This document shows, in pieces, positions 1-9,387 of a stretch of DNA of 64,000 bases; position 1 is the stretch's first letter, and the number at the start of each line of letters is the position of its first letter. The position numbers and the translations under genes were made by a program. Location of the stretch: assembly GCA_032717465.1 (NCBI GenBank), contig CM064653.1:33167809-33231808 (forward strand), given 5' to 3'. Below the pieces are notes generated by a model. That model was not told the DNA's origin, ran no database searches, and saw only the letters and a list, made by a program, of their open reading frames with translations. The stretch comes from Coenobita brevimanus (lineage: Eukaryota; Arthropoda; Malacostraca; Decapoda; Coenobitidae).

Positions 1-3000
1 GCCCCCTTGCACCACCAATCCCCCCATGGCCCCCTTGCATCACCAATCCCCCCATGTCCCCACTGCACCGCCAGTCTTCCCATGGCCCCACTGCATCACC
101 AATCCCCCCGTGGCCCCACTGCACCACCAATCCCCCCATGGCCCCACTGCACCACCAATCCCCCCATGGCCCCACTGCACCACCAATCCCCCCATGGCCC
201 CACTGCACCACCAATCCCCCCATGGCCCCACTTCATCACCAGTCCCCCCATGGCCCCACTGCACCACCAATCCTCCCATGGCCCCACTGCACCACCAACC
301 CTCCCATGGCCCCACTGCACCACCAATCCCCCCATTGCCCCACTTCACCACCAATCCCCCCATTGCACCACTGCACCACCAATCCCCCCATTGCACCACT
401 GCACCACCAATCCCCCCATTGCACCACTGCACCACCAATCCCCCCATTGCACCACTGCACCACCAATCCCCCCATTGCCTCACTGCACCACCAATCCCCC
501 CATTGCCCCACTTCACCACCAATCCCCCCATTGCCCCACTTCACCACCAATCCCCCCCATTGCCCCACTGCACCACCAATCCCCCCATTGCCCCACTTCA
601 CCACCAATCCCCCCATGGTCCCACTGCACCACCAATCCTCCCATGGCCCCACTGCACCACCAACCTCCCCATTGCCCCACTGCACCACCAACCTCACCAT
701 TGCCTTACTTCACCACCAGCCTCCCCATTGCCCCACTGGACCACCAACCCCCCCATTACCCCACTGCACCACCAACCTCCCCATGGCCCCACTGGACCAC
801 CAATCCCCCCATGGCTCCACTGCACCACCAACTCTCCCATTGCCCCACTGCGCCACCAACCTTCCCATTGCCTCACTGCACCACCAATCCCCCCATTGCC
901 TCACTGCACCACCAATCCCCCATTGCCTCACTGCACCACCAATCTCCCCATTGCCTTACTGCACCACCAATCCCTCCATGGCCCCACTGCATCACCAATC
1001 CCCCCCATGGCCCCACTGCACCACCAATCCCCCCATGGCCCCACTGCATCACCAATCCCCCCATGGCCCCACTGGACCACCAGTCCCCCCATTGCCCCAC
1101 TGCACCACCAACCATCCCATGGCCCCACTGGACCACCAACCTCCCCATTGCCCCACTGAACCACCAACCTCCCCATTGCCTCACTGCACCACCAATCCCC
1201 CCATTGCCCCACTGCATCACCAATCCCTCCATTGCCTCACTGCACCACAAATCCCCCCAGTTCTCCACTGCACCACCAATCCCCCCATTGCCCCACTGCA
1301 CCACCAATCCCCCCATTGCCCCACTGCACCACCAATCCCTCCATTGCCTCACTGCACCACCAATCCCCCCAGTGCCCCACTGCACCACCAATCCCCCCAT
1401 TGCCCCACTGCACCACCAATCCCCCCATTGCCTCACTGCACCACCAATCCCTCCATTGCCTCACTGCACCACCAATCCCTCCATTGCCTCACTGCACCAC
1501 CAATCCCTCCATTGCCTCACTGCACCACCAATCCCTCCATTGCCTCACTGCACCACCAATCCCCCCATGGCCCCCTTGCATCACCAATCCCCCCATGTCC
1601 CCACTGCACCGCCAGTCTTCCCATGGCCCCACTGCATCACCAATCCCCTCGTGGCCCCACTGCACCACCAATCCCCCCATGGCCCCACTGCACCACCAAT
1701 CCCCCCATGGCCCCACTGCACCACCAATCCCCCCATGGCCCCACTGCACCACCAATCCCCCCATGGCCCCACTTCATCACCAGTCCCCCCATGGCCCCAC
1801 TGCACCACCAATCCTCCCATGGCCCCACTGCACCACCAACCCTCCCATGGCCCCACTGCACCACCAATCCCCCCATTGCCCCACTTCACCACCAATCCCC
1901 CCATTGCACCACTGCACCACCAATCCCCCCATTGCCCCACTGCACCACCAATCCCCCCATTGCACCACTGCACCACCAATCCCCCCATTGCACCACTGCA
2001 CCACCAATCCCCCCATTGCACCACTGCACCACCAATCCCCCCATTGCCCCACTTCACCACCAATCCCCCCATTGCCCCACTTCACCACCAATCCCCCCAT
2101 TGCCCCACTGCACCACCAATCCCCCCATTGCCCCACTTCACCACCAATCCCCCCATGGTCCCACTGCACCACCAATCCTCCCATGGCCCCACTGCACCAC
2201 CAACCTCCCCATTGCCCCACTGCACCACCAACCTTACCATTGCCTTACTTCACCACCAGCCTCCCCATTGCCCCACTGGACCACCAACCCCCCCATTACC
2301 CCACTGCACCACCAACCTCCCCATGGCCCCACTGGACCACCAATCCCCCCATGGCTCCACTGCACCACCAACTCTCCCATTGCCCCACTGCACCACCAAC
2401 CTTCCCATTGCCTCACTGCACCACCAATCCCCCCATTGCCTCACTGCACCACCAATCCCCCATTGCCTCACTGCACCACCAATCTCCCCATTGCCTTACT
2501 GCACCACCAATCCCTCCATGGCCCCACTGCATCACCAATCCCCCCCATGGCCCCACTGCACCACCAATCCCCCCATGGCCCCACTGCATCACCAATCCCC
2601 CCATGGCCCCACTGGACCACCAGTCCCCCCATTGCCCCACTGCACCACCAACCATCCCATGGCCCCACTGGACCACCAACCTCCCCATTGCCCCACTGAA
2701 CCACCAACCTCCCCATTGCCTCACTGCACCACCAATCCCCCCCATTGCCCCACTGCATCACCAATCCCTCCATTGCCTCACTGCACCACAAATCCCCCCA
2801 GTTCTCCACTGCACCACCAATCCCCCCATTGCCCCACTGCACCACCAATCCCCCCATTGCCCCACTGCACCACCAATCCCTCCATTGCCTCACTGCACCA
2901 CCAATCCCCCCAGTGCCCCACTGCACCACCAATCCCCCCATTGCCCCACTGCACCACCAATCCCCCCATTGCCTCACTGCACCACCAATCCCTCCATTGC

Positions 3001-3690
3001 CTCACTGCACCACCAATCCCTCCATTGCCTCACTGCACCACCAATCCCTCCATTGCCTCACTGCACCACCAATCCCCCCAGTGCCCCACTGCACCACCAA
3101 TCCCCCCATTACCCCACTGCACCACCAGTCCCCCCATTGCCCCACTGCACCACCAGTCCCCCCATTGCACCACCAATCACTCCTTTGCCTCACTGCACCA
3201 CCAATCCCCCCATTGCCCCACTGCACCACCAATCCTCCCATGGCCCCACTGCACCACCAATCCCCCCATGGCCCCACTGCACCACCAATCCCCCCATGGC
3301 CCCACTGCACCACCAATCCCCCTGTGGCCCCACTGCACCACCAATCTCCCTGTGGCCTCACTGCATCACCAATCCCCCCATGGCCTCACTGCACCACCAA
3401 TCCCCCCATGGCCCCACTGCACCACCAAGCCCCCCGTGGCCCCACTGCACCACCAATCCCCCTGTGGCCTCACTGCATCACCAATCCCCCCATGGCCGCA
3501 CTGCACCACCAATCCCCCCATGGCCCCACTGCACCACCAATCTCCCCATGGCCCCACTGCACCACCAATCCCCCTGTGGCCCCACTGCATCACCAATCCC
3601 CCCATGGCCCCACTGCACCACCAATCCCCCAGTGGCCTCACTGCATCACCAATCCCACCATGGCCCCACTGTACGACCTCTCCTGTCAAG
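1..3690. repeat. 28-bp minisatellite array with 1540-bp higher-order period
   Basis: More than 130 tandem copies of a 28-bp unit. The unit starts CACCACCAAT, has a run of about six C, then ATGG or ATTG, and ends CCCCACTG. Two main variants (ATGG and ATTG) occur in blocks. The segment from about position 29 recurs almost unchanged from about 1569: landmark variants such as the CCGCCAGTCTTCC unit reappear 1540-1541 bp downstream, which is exactly 55 units. The last ~600 bp does not repeat a third time in the same order. Because 28 is not a multiple of three, all reading frames are equivalent and stay open, so the long His/Pro/Thr-rich and Gly/Trp-rich ORFs here are repeat artefacts. The array continues off the left edge. 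Confidence 0.97.
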
Positions 3691-4090
3691 TTCCTCCCAC
3701 TCCATGTGGCTAACCTATGCGTGCTTTGCCTTACCTCACCCGTCTATTTTCATGTACTCTACCCAACCCATACCCGACAGTAGTCTAATTCGTACCATCA
3801 GCCCCCATACTCCACTTCGTCACCTGTAAAATTTACCCCAATCTCCCCTTCTTAATCCGACCACTACCCCAATCCAACCCCCCTAACTCAAGCATTATTC
3901 CTTTCCATTGCAACTAACCCCTCTTCACTCCTCCCTACTCCACCGTATCAACTGTATTTTTACCCACTAGACCGCATCTAACCCTATCACACTTCCCTAT
4001 CTCACCGGCCAATTTATCCACCCCAACCACCCCCAACTTCGACATTTCTCCACTCACCCCTACCATAATTTACCGTGCCTCTCTATTAGG
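3691..4090. other. C-rich single-copy-like flank of the minisatellite
   Basis: Strongly C-rich on the plus strand and without clear periodicity. No gene or element was recognised. It may be a decayed extension of the neighbouring C-rich array. Confidence 0.4.
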
Positions 4091-4287
4091 TGGGTTTTGG
4101 GTATTAGGGTCATGGAATGAATAGATCCATGGTAGGATTGGGTCCATGGGGAATATGCCCCTGAGGAAAGGGACCCAAGGGGATACATAGGTCCAGTGGG
4201 TAAAGTTGACTTGGGGGGTCGTCTTCTACAGGGGGCGGCCCCGCAGTGTCCCAGGTAATGATGGCCTGAACAGTAATTTTTTCTTTA

Positions 4288-4314
4288 CCCGGGCAACGCC
4301 GGGAACCCTGCTGG
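4288..4314 (+). mobile_element. Possible Helitron-type 3' terminus
   Basis: A GC hairpin (CCCGG, six-base loop, CCGGG at 4288-4303) is followed after seven bases by CTGG and then T. This matches the general Helitron 3' rule: a short hairpin, then CTRR, inserted 5' of T. No Rep/helicase ORF and no 5' TC end were located, so this would be a non-autonomous copy or fragment. A chance hairpin is possible. Confidence 0.35.
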
Positions 4315-4375
4315 TGTTTTATAATCGTGTTCTATAGTCTCGCTCTGGCCGTCTCTCCTCATGTCTTTCATCCAC

Positions 4376-4572
4376 TTAACTCCTTCAGTACGATGATTTC
4401 GTATACTTGCCGCATCCTGATGATTTTATATGGCATGGGAGAGCCCCTTGTAGTGAAGATATTAATAATGACTGCTGTATATCTTATTCGTCCATTTCGG
4501 AAGAGCTCTCCTAAACTGAATAACACTGGTGATACCAAGAAACTATATATATCCTCGAACTGAAGTGGTTAA
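4376..4572. mobile_element. TTAA-flanked MITE (family A)
   Basis: 197 bp bounded by TTAA on both sides. The left end reads TTAACTCCTTCAGTACGA. The reverse complement of the right end reads TTAACCACTTCAGTTCGA, giving an imperfect terminal inverted repeat. TTAA target duplications and ends beginning CC(C/T) are typical of the piggyBac superfamily, but there is no transposase here and that assignment is inference. The 78-codon ORF inside has no recognisable product. Confidence 0.7.
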
Positions 4573-4745
4573 GTGCACACTCATTTAGCTATTCTTCTTT
4601 GTTTCCGTTTCCTTCCCTTCGTTTCCCATCCTTTACTTCCGCACCCATTTAATTTTTCCACACTTCCTTCGATCTCTTCCCTTTTATTTGCCTCCTTTTA
4701 TTTGTTATGCCCTAGATTCCACATTTTCTTCCAGCCCTTTCCCTT

Positions 4746-5034
4746 AGGGCGAGTCCAAACATGTGCTGGAACAAGTGCTATAAACAACACAGTAACAAAC
4801 AAGATGCAAACATGCTGGGAACAGCAGCGTCCAGATCATGTTGCCAACATCACGATGAAGTCTCAGCTGCCTCGTATGGACACACTTACCCCATCACCTC
4901 TGCTGCCAGCAGGTTTGAAGCTGCACTCCAACATGTTTGCACACATCTGTCCAAATACTGCTGCATACATGTATCCAAACATGTTGCCAGCTGTGTTTTC
5001 AACACATGTTCGAGGACACGATTGGACGCGCACT
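4746..5034. mobile_element. Putative 289-bp inverted-repeat element
   Basis: The left end AGGGCGAGTCCAA matches the reverse complement of the right end, AGTGCGCGTCCAA, at 11 of 13 bases. The interior contains several copies of a CCAAACATGT-like word in both orientations. It is non-coding apart from incidental ORFs. The superfamily is not assigned and no clear target duplication was seen. Confidence 0.45.
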
Positions 5035-5525
5035 GAGATATTCATCATTTAATCGCGGTGTCTGTTTTTCCACTATTTTCCATCACTCTCCTCTCCATAC
5101 TCACCCGTGTAGTCGTCTGGTCCCTTTTAATCTCTTTCCATCGCCTTCCCTTCCCTACACAGTTACGCCCCTACTTAGCCGTTTTTAGTTTTCTTACCTG
5201 CTCTGCATCGGCACTTAGTTAGAGCTGGCCAGGCCATAGCCTTGCGTAGGATATGTAGTCATCTGCGAGTGTAGTGTGTATTGATCAGTTCTACATAAGT
5301 CCTATGATAAATAAAAATAAGAACATTGAGGACTACTGAGCGACATTTTTGTCTGCTGCATATATGAATATAGAAGTAATGGTGTGGCCGTTCACATGTA
5401 AAGGTTAATGAAAATCCTGCGTCACGTACACGACTGTGGCTTTATTGTTTTATTTGTACAAAGTAAATGGTGTGGGTTGTAGCAAAAATAAATATATACC
5501 AGTGTGGCGCATCCTACTATGTACA
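5035..5525. other. Unannotated stretch
   Basis: AT-moderate sequence with no ORF, repeat or RNA gene that I recognise. Confidence 0.4.
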
Positions 5526-6430
5526 CGGGCGCGGGGCTGGGGGCGGGGGGAAGGGGTAATGGGGGGGAGAAGAGGATCCAGGAAAGGGGTAAGAGGGAGT
5601 AGTGGGGAGGAAGTTAATGGGGCACTAAGGAGGGGAGGGGGGAGAAGGGTGTTCGGAAAGGGGGAGATGGGGTATCACAGAGGGGGAGAAGGATATTAGG
5701 GAGATAAGAGAGGGGTATTAGGGAGATGAGAGGGGTATTAGGGAGGGGGAGAAGGGTTTTAGGGAGATGTGAAAGGGGTATTAGGGAGGGAGAGAAGAGT
5801 TATAGAGAAAAGTAAGAGGGGGTATTTTGGAGGGAGTGAGAGGGGGTAATAGGGAGGGAAAAGGGGTTTTAGGGAGGGGTGAGAGGAGGTATTAAGGAGA
5901 GGGAGGGATAGATTGGATTTGGGGAGTAGTAAGGATTGGGAGGGGGAGGAATGGAAGGGGTGGGGACGGGGTTAAAGGAGGTATTAGGAAGGGGTGGGGA
6001 CGGGGTTAGAGGAGGTATTAGGAAGGGGATAGGGGTAGCCTGGGGTAGGGATTGGGGTAGTTGGGGTAGTTGGGAGGGGAGATGATAAATGGAAAGTATA
6101 AAAAGCAAGGGGTGGGTAGAGAGGAGAGGAGAGACGGTACCAGGAGAGGGAAGGGTAGATTGTCTTCGGGGATTAGTATGAAGAGAAGGTGGGCGAGTAT
6201 AGTATGAAGGGGAGGGGTAGAGTGGAGGGGATTCTGTATAAGGGGGTTTGGGGGAATTTTATGGAGGGGAACTGGAGTTAGGGGAATGTGATAAATTATG
6301 AAGGATGTGGTAATAGGAGGGGGAGGGAGGGGTAGAATGGAATTGGGAGGGATTGTAGATGTTTAGGGGAACGGGAGGGGAGGGGGGGGGCAGAAGGAAG
6401 GAGGAAATGGTAGATTGAATACCTTCCCAT
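5526..6430. repeat. G-rich purine tract, degenerate minisatellite
   Basis: The plus strand is almost entirely purine with irregular repeats of GGGGTATTAGGGAG-like words. A short block around 5960-6025 is directly duplicated (GGGGTGGGGACGGGGTTA with GGAGGTATTAGGAAGGGG). Proline-rich ORFs on the minus strand follow from this composition and are not genes. The tract has strong potential for G-quadruplex or triplex DNA. Confidence 0.85.
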
Positions 6431-6819
6431 GGCCCCTCCTTCACTACAAAAAACGATGGTAATAATTCCATCTATAAGTGTGGTAGTAATTACAGTGCTG
6501 GTAATGAGTATAGTAATATTAGTCATTACAAAAAAAACATTACAAAGATTGCTTATAATACTGATTCTTAAAGTAACAGTACGTAATGTTACGAGTGTTT
6601 GTTAAATATTGTCTAAAAATGAGGGAGTTTAACAAAGGTTTTCTTGCTGTCCATATTAGTAAATCCTCGAAATTATAGTTCTGTTAAAGGACAGTCGACT
6701 TGACCTTTTACTGCATATCACACTGTACAAGAAACCAGTAAAAGAACCAGTATATAGCTAACAAGATCTTTACCAAATTTACTAATATGAAATTTAGACT
6801 ATGCAAAATATGCCTTCCG

Positions 6820-6850
<31 letters not shown>

Positions 6851-7168
6851 CACCGCTGTTTAAAGAAAAGTTTAAGCCTCACATCAACTGTACATTGAAC
6901 ATAGACTTTTCATGAATTTCTTGTATAATCTGATATACTTCAAGAAAGAATTTATATACAAGTGTAAGTAAACTCGTTAATATGAACATAGGGAATTCAC
7001 TTTCCAAACCTTTATAAACATAGAAGGAATAATTTTGAATAACAGAATGTTGTAGGTTGCCGTACCATAATCATCATAAGAATATTGATGTCTTGAAAAA
7101 AAAAAAAAAAAGTCAGTAGCAGTAACTCAGAATATCCTGTTTGTCCCGAGCCCCTCGCATTGCGACTT
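6431..7168. other. AT-rich spacer with poly-T and poly-A runs
   Basis: Contains an uninterrupted T run at about 6820-6848 and an A run at about 7096-7111. No coding potential was recognised. Confidence 0.5.
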
Positions 7169-7455
7169 TTAACCCCTTCGGTACGACGAAATCTTTATTT
7201 TTTTCTTGCCCTTGGTGGATGATTTGGTTAAGATTACGGGAAGCCTTTTGTAATGACGGGGTCAGCCCTGATGTCTCTGCTGGCGGCCAACGCCAGACGA
7301 TTTTATGCCTACTTGCGAAGGGGAAACCTCCATAGGTATGAAGGTTAATGCACATCCACCTCCTTTGGTTCAAAGAATCACTTCTAAGCTGTGTGAAAGT
7401 GTCTGGTGGCAGCAAAAATCGGTTATACAGTACGTCCTCGTACCGAAGGAGTTAA
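7169..7455. mobile_element. TTAA-flanked MITE (family A)
   Basis: 287 bp between TTAA words. The left end is TTAACCCCTTCGGTACGA. The reverse complement of the right end is TTAACTCCTTCGGTACGA, so 17 of 18 bases match. This is the cleanest copy of the family in the window. The short ORFs on both strands inside it are incidental. Non-autonomous, with no transposase. Confidence 0.8.
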
Positions 7456-8053
7456 GGGAAGAACCAAATCGTAAATGTAATTTTATTTTCAGTCGTGACT
7501 GCAGAAAGCTATCATAGAATCTGAAAGCGAAATCACAGCAGCTGACTTTCACGAACGTAACATGTGAACTAATTCCTTATCCTTCGTGTACTGTACTTTA
7601 ATGCTTCTCAGTTCATTGTGGCCTGGCCACAGTTGTAGCCAAGAGTCTCAAGTCAGTTCTCTTAACAGTATCATGACCATTTTCTTGTTCAGTTTTGACT
7701 GCCTCGGATCTGTTTTAATCGACTTCAGGACTGAAATGGTTGAAAACTATAACCCTTAGTCATTTCAGTTTGATAGCAATTTTCCTGTTATATGACAAGG
7801 CCAACCTCCAAACGATTTAATTCTGCTGAGACAGTGATCAGTAGGACTAAAGAAGCAAGAAACATTATCCAGAAGTCCCGTCATTCTGATTACCATTTTG
7901 TGACTTCCCCCAAACAATTTATCATAAGCTCAGGAACAACCCTTGGGTCTGAATGGCATAACACCTGTAGGCTGCTCATTCAGGCTGAGATTCCGAGTCA
8001 AGACAATTCTCAGAAACATCATCACAACCATAATACTTATTATACTAATGTAT

Positions 8054-8055
<2 letters not shown>
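7456..8055. other. Unannotated stretch
   Basis: No gene or element recognised. The ORF at 7792-8121 runs into the AT microsatellite and has no recognisable domain. Confidence 0.4.

Positions 8056-8117
<62 letters not shown>
8056..8117. repeat. (AT)n microsatellite
   Basis: About 31 uninterrupted AT units. Confidence 0.98.
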
Positions 8118-8120
<3 letters not shown>

Positions 8121-8179
8121 ATGGAGTAGGCAATATTATAGCCTATCCATCATGCATGTCATTATAAACATTGTCATTT

Positions 8180-8690
8180 GCATCACAACTGTATATGCTT
8201 CATCATATATATCAGTATTATCTCCAAATGAAGCAATATACATTTCATCATGTGTGCCTGTATAAACTTCATCATACATATCAGTTTAAGGTAACCCATA
8301 CATACCAATATAAAGTTCATACATGACCTGTCATTACAAACTTCATAATATGATTAGGTTCCACCATACCTATCTGCAAACATCATTATACGAAGCCTGT
8401 CAGTACACGTTTCATACACATCTTTGTAATCCCTCCCATACTTATGAATGTAGATTTCTTCACATATGTATCAGTATAAACCTTTTCATACATATCGGTA
8501 CAAGCTGTCTTACATACGGTACAAATTTCATCATATATATATTGGTATACGCCTCATTATTCGTATCAGTATAAACATAAGCGTACCTATCAATATTTAC
8601 ACATGTATAAGTATCAAATTCGCCTCATCGTATCTGCCATTATAGGCCCAGGCATCATACGTATCAACATAACCTTCAGATCATCACTTC
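8180..8690. repeat. Degenerate tandem repeat, period about 24-26 bp
   Basis: A decayed array of units resembling CTTCATCATACATATCAGTA. The word TTCAT(C/A)AT or TTCATACA recurs every ~24-26 bp, often followed by TATCAGTATAAAC. Non-coding. Confidence 0.7.
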
Positions 8691-9031
8691 AGTTTATGTC
8701 CTTTGCCATATTTGCCTGGTTGAGTGTGTAGCATCTCGCCCTACAACCCAATACAGCGTCACCCTCACTCTTCTTTTCTTTTTTTAAAAATGGCTCACCT
8801 AAGTCACGAAGGACGCTTGGCATGTATAGAAATTGGCGGTTTGTATGTTATGTATTTTAAGTATTGCAGCGGCCGGCTCGCACACACCTAACATTCGCGG
8901 GCTGCTGTACTATACGCGATCAAGCCGTGTTTTACAAGTCCTGGAGGGCAACTGATTGGCGGTAACAGTGCAATAGATCACTTCACGAGAAACGAGGAGA
9001 CAGAATTGTGTATGCTTAGATTGTGTGTCCT
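8691..9031. other. Unannotated stretch downstream of the chitin-binding gene
   Basis: Lies beyond the likely 3' end of the minus-strand gene. Nothing else recognised. Confidence 0.35.
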
Positions 9032-9163
9032 TTTATTTCATCGTCATCTGAAAATTGCAAGTCCCAATACTTAATGCTTTCAAAAGCTAACAAACATTCT
9101 TGGAAAGTCGACATGGAAAGATCTGATGAGCCCAAACGAGGAAAACGGACACATGGATTTATT
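9032..9163 (-). promoter_or_regulatory. Candidate polyadenylation signals
   Basis: Two minus-strand AATAAA hexamers, at 9163-9158 and 9037-9032, lie about 225 and 350 bp downstream of the stop codon at 9388. Either could end the transcript of the chitin-binding gene. The call rests on the hexamers only. Confidence 0.35.
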
Positions 9164-9330
9164 TCGTCTTTGTCAGTAAGAAGTAATGACTGATAGACGT
9201 AAAAAGATCCATTGCGATTCAGTGAGGAAAACAGACGAGTGGTTTCGCTTTGTCTTCATTTATATGAAATCGTAACCTCTAGTTGTGAAAAGATCTGTTG
9301 CACTAGAGCGAGGAAAACAGACGCATGGAA
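9117..9330. repeat. Three-copy 86-bp tandem repeat in the presumed 3' UTR
   Basis: Units start at 9117, 9203 and 9289 (spacing 86 and 86) with AAAGATC. Each carries G(A/T)GAGGAAAACGGAC- or CGAGGAAAACAGACG-like sequence about 20 bp in. The third unit is partial. On the minus strand this lies just downstream of the stop codon of the large exon. Confidence 0.8.
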
Positions 9331-9387
9331 TGTTCCCCTGTTCGTTACTGTGGAATAATGTTGGCCAGAGTTAAGTCACAGGCAGCC

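Noticed and set aside
1..3690. CRISPR-like array
   Set aside because: Units are contiguous with no unique spacers, and the DNA is eukaryotic.
7..3783. Very long His/Pro/Thr-rich and Gly/Trp-rich ORFs on both strands, up to 1258 codons
   Set aside because: They arise from a 28-bp repeat whose three frames are equivalent and lack stops. There is no start context, domain or splice evidence.
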